A stretch of 47,927 bases of DNA, taken from contig NZ_RPEN01000141.1 in assembly GCF_003991405.1 (NCBI RefSeq), positions 1-47,927 of the forward strand, given 5' to 3'. This DNA comes from Pseudorhodobacter sp. E13 (GTDB taxonomy: Bacteria; Pseudomonadota; Alphaproteobacteria; Rhodobacterales; Rhodobacteraceae). The notes under the pieces are model-generated. The model was not told the origin of the DNA and did not search any database. It worked only from the letters and a program-made list of their open reading frames with translations. This document shows positions 43,043 to 47,927 of this stretch, one piece after another. The translations under genes were made by a program, and so were the position numbers. Within the stretch, counting starts at the first letter, position 1, and every line of letters starts with the position of its first letter.

Positions 43043-43107
43043 GTTTGGTAATTTTATTTTTAGAGCAACGGTTCAGCAAGCCAATCCGTGACAAACTGCC
43101 TTGCACG

Positions 43108-43530
43108 TCATGGCGAAAGCAAGTGTCGACTCCTTTGCCGCGATTGCTGGGTCAACTCCAACTCGCGGTACTGTTTGCCAACGCTGTGGCCGCGTTCATA
43201 GGTTTCGACTTCTGTGTGTGAATATCCATCGGGAATGGAATCTTTGCCATCAAAGCCGTCTCGCCAGCCTCGCTCAAAGACCCGGCCACGTGGCACTTGT
43301 TCGCCAGGGATTAATTTAGATCGACAGGACAACTCATAGGCGATCCCGTCTTCGTGCCTTCGCAGGGCGTGATTGTAGGTTTGCCGATACGCAGCCATGT
43401 AGGCCACCCGATACTGAGTGGACATCAGAGACTTCAAGAAACGTGGTCGCGGCTGCCGTGGGAGATCAAAGGCTACGTCGAACTCAGCATCATTGCGGGC
43501 GTCGTGGTGTCCATCCCAACTAGCGCTCAT
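43108..43530 (-). CDS. small GYxxG-motif protein 1
   Basis: The start was chosen at ATG 43530 (MSASWDGHHD), which overlaps the upstream gene end by 11 bp. The 140-residue product contains two or more short motifs of the form aromatic-x-x-G-aromatic-x-x-G: VFERGWRDGFDGKD and TYERGHSVGKQY. The next two genes upstream carry the same kind of motif, so the three are probably paralogues. They follow the coupling-protein gene in one leftward operon. Function unknown. Confidence 0.65.
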   Translation of the reverse strand: MSASWDGHHDARNDAEFDVAFDLPRQPRPRFLKSLMSTQYRVAYMAAYRQTYNHALRRHEDGIAYELSCRSKLIPGEQVPRGRVFERGWRDGFDGKDSIPDGYSHTEVETYERGHSVGKQYRELELTQQSRQRSRHLLSP

Positions 43531-43774
43531 GGCTTTTCTCCTGTTCCTCTCTAGCCGCTTGCATCGTTTCAGCATTGGCGCGCCATTCCATGAGCGTCCG
43601 AAAATCGTCTTTTCCTTTGGCGTACCCTTGCTCATAGGCATCGTAGAAGGTGGGAACCAACTTTGGGGCTAGCAGGATCAGCTCCATCGGTGTGCGCATG
43701 GCGCGCGGTTTCCCGTCGATTCCTCGGGCGTAACCCTCGGTGAATCCTGCATCGCGAATTTCGTTTTTGTTCAT
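43520..43774 (-). CDS. small GYxxG-motif protein 2
   Basis: This 84-residue protein begins MNKNEIRDAGFTEGYARGIDG and repeats the motif at DAYEQGYAKGKDD. It is charged, soluble, and probably helical between the motifs. It overlaps the downstream gene by 11 bp and lies 11 bp after the next small gene, in the tandem trio behind traG. No known family was recognised. Confidence 0.65.
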   Translation of the reverse strand: MNKNEIRDAGFTEGYARGIDGKPRAMRTPMELILLAPKLVPTFYDAYEQGYAKGKDDFRTLMEWRANAETMQAAREEQEKSHER

Positions 43775-43785
43775 GCCGATATTTC

Positions 43786-44052
43786 CTAGTCGCGTTCAAA
43801 GTCCTGGTCGTCATTTTGCATGCGATGAAGCCGAACGCTTCCGCTGACCGTGAGCGGCAGAGTTCGACGGTGGTGCCTGCCGGTCATGAAACCGAGTTCA
43901 TAGCCAGCTCGATAAGCGTGCAGATCGCGACCCGACCCGAATATTTCGTCTTCTTGGGTTCTTTGCTGTGTCCGGCCTTCGAGGGCATCAAACCAGCCGT
44001 CAGAATAGCCTTCATCACGGGCGCTTTTCTCTCGGGATTCCATGGGGTTCAT
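43786..44052 (-). CDS. small GYxxG-motif protein 3
   Basis: The 88-residue protein has ARDEGYSDGWFDALEGR near the start and AYRAGYELGFMTGRHH in the middle, the same doubled motif as the two genes downstream. It begins 2 bp after the traG stop and so is translationally coupled to it. Tandem duplication of a short gene is the likely origin of the trio. Confidence 0.65.
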   Translation of the reverse strand: MNPMESREKSARDEGYSDGWFDALEGRTQQRTQEDEIFGSGRDLHAYRAGYELGFMTGRHHRRTLPLTVSGSVRLHRMQNDDQDFERD

Positions 44053-44054
44053 AG

Positions 44055-45701
44055 CTACAGTTGAATGAGACGAGGTGTGCGTCCGCCCGTTTGAGGCAAC
44101 GGTGCGGGCGATTTCTTTGCGCGATGGCGTAGATCGGCGCGCTGGTAGTACCGTTTGGTTTTCAACAGGATGGGCAAACGGTTCGAGTACAAAAGCAGTG
44201 CTTGATTTTCATCCATACGGATGATGTCGCTGGCCGCCATCAGGGGAGCCTTGTCGGTTCGACCGAGCCGTGCTTCCAGATTTCTGGCGGTGTCGAGGGA
44301 CGTGCCGGGCAAATAGATTTCGCTGCCTAGCCCCTCGATGATGGTGCGGGCGTTGTGCGGGCCGTAGCGCCCCTCCAGCTGGGCCAGTGATTGTAGAAAG
44401 AGGGAATAGCTGACCTTGTATTTGCGGGCAGTGGTGGCAAATACCTCAAAGCCAGGGATCTGCAGGTGCCCAAATTCGTCAAGGAACAGCCAGACCGGGC
44501 GACCGGGATTGGCTGGATCCTTCAAAAGCGACTTGAATAGGTCGGCATAGAACAGGTTGAGCAGAAAGGCGTAGAGCTCCATCTGTGTCTGGTTGACCAT
44601 CACATAGAGCGCGATCGGTTGCTGGCGTAGCTCGCTAAATTTGAGGGTATTGGTGGCAGTCAACGCGGCCATTTCCGGCGTCGCGATAGCATCAAGTGCA
44701 ACATCGGCTGTCATAAGGACAGACTGAATGGTCTTCAGGTTTCCCTGCACGAAAGCCCGATACGCGGCGAACGTGCTCTGGTCATTTTGCGTGGCGGCCA
44801 AAACGAAGCGATCGATCTGGCCGAGTTGCCCTTGCGGTGCGACATGGGCATCAAAACCCAGGACCAGGCGGCGGAGATTTGCTAGGTTCCGAAAGGCTGG
44901 ATCGGGCTGATTCAACAGGCACTGCGCTAGAATACGGATCAGTTTTTCAGCTGATTGATCCCAGAAAGGATCGTGAGCGGCTTGCCCCATGGTGCGACCG
45001 CTTGCTGAGCGGACAAGAGTCTTGGCCAAATCTGCCAGATGTTGAGGGGCGGTAGCGTTGGCAAGTGGGTTGTAGGTTTCGGAATGGGCCGGATCCATCA
45101 GGTTTAGAACGCGGATCAGGTAACCGCGGCTGGCCAAGTATCCCGAGCTGGCCTGATAGAGCTCGCCCGAGGTATCAGAGATCACGAAACTTGGCTGCTT
45201 GTTCGGAGGGGACAACAAGTTGGGCAGCACGAAGGTCGAGCTTTTGCCGCGTCCCATACCGCCCTGAACCAACAAGCTCTCGTAGCCTGCCGTCTCGGTC
45301 AGGCGCGCCGACCGGCCGTCAACCAGAGGCCCTTGATTGGACGCATTTAGCAAGCGCCAACGCTCGAACCAGCCCATGAAGCGGGTTGATGGCAGGTTCA
45401 GTCCGGCCAGCCAGCCAAACGATAGGCCAAAGGCTTTCAGCAGTAGGCCTAGGCCCTTGAGAAGGCCGATCAACAACAAGCCGATCAGTTTGAAGAATCC
45501 GACGAAGATCGAGGTTACGAATTCCCAGATTCCCCGAAACAGTTGATTGACGCCCCGCTGGAAGGCAGGCCATGCAAAGTAGGCGACCACTGCGACCAGC
45601 AGTAACCCTGCCGGAGTGAGCGACAACAGGAACACTGGAACCAGCGGAAGGATCGACACGATCAGAATGACTTTTAGAAAACCTTGGTTGAATGCTTTCA
45701 T
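44055..45701 (-). CDS. traG: type IV coupling protein, TraG/VirD4 family
   Basis: The start was chosen at ATG 45701 (MKAFNQGFLK) because GGAGA lies 7 bp upstream. The 548-residue protein has several N-terminal hydrophobic segments (to about residue 100), Walker A GGMGRGKS at 147-154 and Walker B VWLFLDEFGHL at about 388. VirD4-type proteins bring the relaxase-DNA complex to a type IV secretion channel. It lies downstream of the relaxase gene. No VirB/mating-pore genes are in the window, so the element is probably mobilizable rather than self-transmissible. Confidence 0.92.
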   Translation of the reverse strand: MKAFNQGFLKVILIVSILPLVPVFLLSLTPAGLLLVAVVAYFAWPAFQRGVNQLFRGIWEFVTSIFVGFFKLIGLLLIGLLKGLGLLLKAFGLSFGWLAGLNLPSTRFMGWFERWRLLNASNQGPLVDGRSARLTETAGYESLLVQGGMGRGKSSTFVLPNLLSPPNKQPSFVISDTSGELYQASSGYLASRGYLIRVLNLMDPAHSETYNPLANATAPQHLADLAKTLVRSASGRTMGQAAHDPFWDQSAEKLIRILAQCLLNQPDPAFRNLANLRRLVLGFDAHVAPQGQLGQIDRFVLAATQNDQSTFAAYRAFVQGNLKTIQSVLMTADVALDAIATPEMAALTATNTLKFSELRQQPIALYVMVNQTQMELYAFLLNLFYADLFKSLLKDPANPGRPVWLFLDEFGHLQIPGFEVFATTARKYKVSYSLFLQSLAQLEGRYGPHNARTIIEGLGSEIYLPGTSLDTARNLEARLGRTDKAPLMAASDIIRMDENQALLLYSNRLPILLKTKRYYQRADLRHRAKKSPAPLPQTGGRTPRLIQL

Positions 45702-45789
45702 GCTCGCGTCTCCTTGGAATTCGTCCAGCCCTGCACGGTCTTTGTGCATGGCCATTCCCGGCTACCGCGTTCGGTGAATGGTGTAAGGA

Positions 45790-45809
45790 GACGGGGTTCC
45801 GCTAACCCC
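45790..45809. repeat. hairpin and 12-bp repeat between relaxase and traG
   Basis: GACGGGGTTCCG (45790-45801) recurs at 47299-47310, so the two copies bracket mobA and mobC. Here it forms part of a perfect stem, GGGGTT-CCGCT-AACCCC (45793-45809). It could be a terminator without T-run, or a relaxosome or oriT-like binding site. Confidence 0.4.
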
Positions 45810-46717
45810 TAGAAGCGCTCTGGCAGATCGCGTTCAGGATCGACCAGTTGCTCGCGCGCGGCTACACCCATCCGCCGTCGAAGAATTTGCTGGGCGCGGG
45901 CGTCGAGGGGCGGATTTTCATTGGGCACGGTCCGACCGCCGCGTACCAAGTCGATCGCCAATAACGCGTCGGAAAGACCCAATGTTTGCAAACGATAGCG
46001 TTTCCCGGTTCCCCGGTCGATAACGCCGATAGTCTTCCCGCGCTCATACAGCTCAAAATCATTCTGGTTCAATAGCTTGATCAGATCAGAACGATCGGAA
46101 GCCAAGCCAATCGCCTCCTGGACCTGCTGATAGACCTGCTGCTTTCTCGACGGTTTCTTGGTCCGTCGTACCATCTCTCCTTCTCGGCATGGTTGCCTCG
46201 GGGACTGTTTTTCATGCTCGTGCCCGTAGATCACCCGCGCTTTCAGCTGAGGGAGGTTTTCCGCTCGCCAGCGTTCCAGATCCCGCTGAACGTGTGCAAA
46301 GATGGACCGCTCCATCCGCACGCGTCGGTCTGAGCGGACGGAATTGGCGGAGATCATCAGATGAATATGAGGGAACTCCGTGTCATGATGAACCCGCCCC
46401 CATGCCAGTTGATGCGGAGCGCGTTGCTGGCAATATTTCTCGGCAAGCGCGTGTAAGGCAGTCTCGACGGTATCAGCTGCCAAGTGCGGCTGCGGCTCCA
46501 GCACGATCACCTCGTGATACAGGGCGTTGCCGCCCTTGCGCTCGGGCAAGTAGCGGTAGTTGTCCAAAAACTGCGCGACAATTGGCGCAGTGTCGCGGCC
46601 GTCGGCGTAGAGATTTCGCACGAAGGAGGTGCCGGAAGCCGGACCTGGTTCGCGCCCTATGTAGGACGCAAGTTGCGCGAAGGTCGGTGTCTTCCGCGAC
46701 ATGGATTTAATGATCAT
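45809..46717 (-). CDS. mobA: MobA/VirD2-type relaxase
   Basis: With the ATG at 46717 the protein is 302 residues and overlaps the mobC end by 11 bp. The metal-binding histidine triad is visible: His111 and PHIHL (His117, His119) in VHHDTEFPHIHLMIS. A candidate nucleophile tyrosine lies near the N-terminus (SYIGRE, about Tyr19). The C-terminal part (RKQQVYQQVQEAIGLASDR...) may be a regulatory or translocation segment. It nicks at oriT and leads the strand into the recipient with help from MobC and TraG. Confidence 0.88.
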   Translation of the reverse strand: MIIKSMSRKTPTFAQLASYIGREPGPASGTSFVRNLYADGRDTAPIVAQFLDNYRYLPERKGGNALYHEVIVLEPQPHLAADTVETALHALAEKYCQQRAPHQLAWGRVHHDTEFPHIHLMISANSVRSDRRVRMERSIFAHVQRDLERWRAENLPQLKARVIYGHEHEKQSPRQPCREGEMVRRTKKPSRKQQVYQQVQEAIGLASDRSDLIKLLNQNDFELYERGKTIGVIDRGTGKRYRLQTLGLSDALLAIDLVRGGRTVPNENPPLDARAQQILRRRMGVAAREQLVDPERDLPERF

Positions 46718-47228
46718 TCTCGATGCCAGAGAGCACCTTGATCGTCGTGCCATCGTCGAACTTGGTGACCGCGGCTTCAAGCATCGAAAGTTGCTGCATG
46801 GTTTTGACCGTCAGTGTGTCATCCGATTGCTTCAAGGCACCTTGCTTGCGGTTCTGAATGTAACCGAGGCGCGCAAGTTGATTTAAGTTGTTGCCGATGC
46901 GCCGAAGTTCAGCGACCAGTTCCCGTTGCAGATCGGCGATCTCGCCGGTCGCAATCGCGCGATCGCTGCAATAAGCCTGCGACTCTGCCCAAACTTGGCC
47001 CCATACAGACCGCCCAGCGTCGTCTGCGCGCAACTGGGCCGCTTCGTATTCATCTGGTGAGACCGTACCAAAGATCCGTTTCACCTTCTTCGAATAGCTC
47101 TGCCAATACTGGCGGCGGTAGGAGGCGCGTTCTGCTTCCTCAGACTTCTCCCGCGCGTGGGTCGCATCCGAGGATAAACGCAAGCCTTGGCTCAGAGCCC
47201 GACCGATCCCGATGGGTTTGTTTCTCAT
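46707..47228 (-). CDS. mobC: MobC-family mobilization protein
   Basis: This 173-residue protein has the MobC hallmark LRRIGNNLNQLARLGY (about 108-123), preceded by a helical region. MobC proteins help melt oriT and direct the relaxase. It is the first gene of the leftward operon mobC - mobA - traG - three small genes. The expected oriT lies upstream at about 47229-47403. Confidence 0.85.
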   Translation of the reverse strand: MRNKPIGIGRALSQGLRLSSDATHAREKSEEAERASYRRQYWQSYSKKVKRIFGTVSPDEYEAAQLRADDAGRSVWGQVWAESQAYCSDRAIATGEIADLQRELVAELRRIGNNLNQLARLGYIQNRKQGALKQSDDTLTVKTMQQLSMLEAAVTKFDDGTTIKVLSGIENDH

Positions 47229-47403
47229 GGAATATCCGAAGTCTACCGCCGCATGACATTGGCAGCAAACTTTGTGCAGACTTCGCGGTCATGGTAGGGA
47301 CGGGGTTCCGTCGACTGCTGGACACCAAGGAAATTCGGAGCTTTCTCTAGACGCTAGTCGTGGATAAGGTAGCATAAACGCGAGCAAATTTAGTTGGAAC
47401 CTC
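47229..47403. other. divergent intergenic region, probable oriT location
   Basis: The gap separates divergent mobC and hsdM. It contains GACGGGGTTCCG at 47299-47310 (also at 45790), and a GTCGACTGCTGGACACC stretch after it. Position immediately upstream of mob genes is typical of oriT, but no known nic consensus was recognised. Confidence 0.35.
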
Positions 47404-47823
47404 ATGACCGAAGCGCAGAAACAACGACTTGAAAGCCAGCTTTGGAAGATCGCGAACGAACTTCGCGGCAAGATGGACGCTGACCAGTTCCGCGACTACA
47501 TTCTCGGCTTCATTTTCTACAAGTACCTGTCCGAGAAGCAGTACATCTTCGCCAACAAGCTCCTCGAAACCGAGGAGGTGAAGGACTACCGCCTCGTCAC
47601 CGACGCGGATGACCTTGAAGCCATCCGAGAGGAAAGCCTCGAGAAGCTTGGGTACTTCCTGAAGCCACAAGAGCTTTTTTCGGCCATCGCAGCGCGTGGG
47701 AACGTCAAGGTCGATGAGGATGACGAAGAGACTGCTGGCAACTTCATACTCGAGGATCTCCAAAGCATCCTGAATGCCATCGAGCAGAGCACGATGGGAA
47801 GTGAGAGTGAAGACGACTGTTGA
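47404..47823 (+). pseudogene. hsdM: type I restriction-modification methyltransferase hsdM, truncated by an IS
   Basis: The frame encodes the HsdM N-terminal helical domain: MTEAQKQRLESQLWKIANEL, DQFRDYILGFIFYKYLS and LFSAIAARG. It ends after 139 residues with a Cys codon and TGA that belong to the inserted element. A full HsdM is about 500 residues and needs the downstream SAM-binding domain with NPPF motif, which is not here. Host type I modification from this locus should be inactive unless an intact copy resumes beyond the window. Confidence 0.85.
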
Positions 47824-47927
47824 TTGCCACTGAGAATTGACCCGGCATTGTCACCGAGAACTGACCCACCCAGTGGTTATGTTCTGCGTGTCATGATGGC
47901 GTCAATGCTGGTGTTTCCTTCCGTTTC
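47818..47927. mobile_element. left end of an IS21-like insertion sequence (partial)
   Basis: Coding homology to HsdM stops at 47817, and the following sequence starts TGTTGATTGCCACTGAG. Two near-copies lie in tandem: GCCACTGAGAATTGACCC (47826-47843) and GTCACCGAGAACTGACCC (47850-47867). Multiple internal terminal repeats behind a TGT end are characteristic of the IS21 family. No transposase is visible before the window ends. Confidence 0.7.

Overview
The window is high-GC, densely coded bacterial DNA. Its gene content (short integrases, a TPS/CdiA-like locus, a WGR protein, a GLGHNNPP-type protein and a TerY-P phosphorylation module) suggests an alphaproteobacterium, most likely Rhodobacterales. 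That assignment is inference from protein style; no rRNA or complete tRNA is present. About half of the window is mobile DNA.

Left island (1 to about 11,952). It ends at a tyrosine integrase with an overlapping excisionase-like gene and a 3'-half tRNA-Pro(CGG) duplication, which is the expected island/tRNA junction. Inside are an edge-truncated OLD-type ATPase, a ParDE toxin-antitoxin pair, an HTH protein fused to a degenerate hexulose-phosphate-synthase barrel followed by a GNAT, and a 33-residue membrane peptide. It also holds two paralogous copies of an unfamiliar cassette. Each copy has a pair of short sites exactly 130 bp apart, a 216-217 aa single-domain tyrosine recombinase starting 22 bp from the nearer site, a 59-bp block rich in TTGAC words, a small protein with a signal-like N-terminus, and one or more coiled-coil proteins. 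The paired sites are inverted repeats at their cores, so each cassette looks like a small invertible switch. This is the best candidate here for an undescribed system.

Central region (about 12,400 to 31,260). A 3151-residue filamentous two-partner-secretion exoprotein has a discoidin-like insert and a CdiA-like C-terminal toxin module. It is followed by a probable immunity gene and two further small ORFs, and meets the convergent operon Sel1 protein - second TPS exoprotein - FhaC/ShlB transporter. WGR, hypothetical, zinc-ribbon and tail-fibre-like surface genes follow, with two copies of a palindromic intergenic repeat.

Phosphorylation/protease region (31,586 to 40,132). A CHAT protease, a kinase with zinc ribbon and FHA domain, and a PP2C phosphatase run leftward. 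A vWA (TerY-like) protein, a DUF4384-like protein and a 591-residue protein with an HExxH motif run rightward. The divergent promoter region holds a perfect 22-bp palindrome. Kinase, PP2C and vWA match the published TerY-P triad; the CHAT and HExxH partners suggest a proteolytic stress or defence output.

Right mobilizable element (about 40,166 to 47,927). It carries a large serine recombinase, three tandem paralogous small proteins, a TraG/VirD4 coupling protein, a MobA-type relaxase and MobC, with no mating-pore genes in view. At the right edge an hsdM gene is cut by an IS21-like end.
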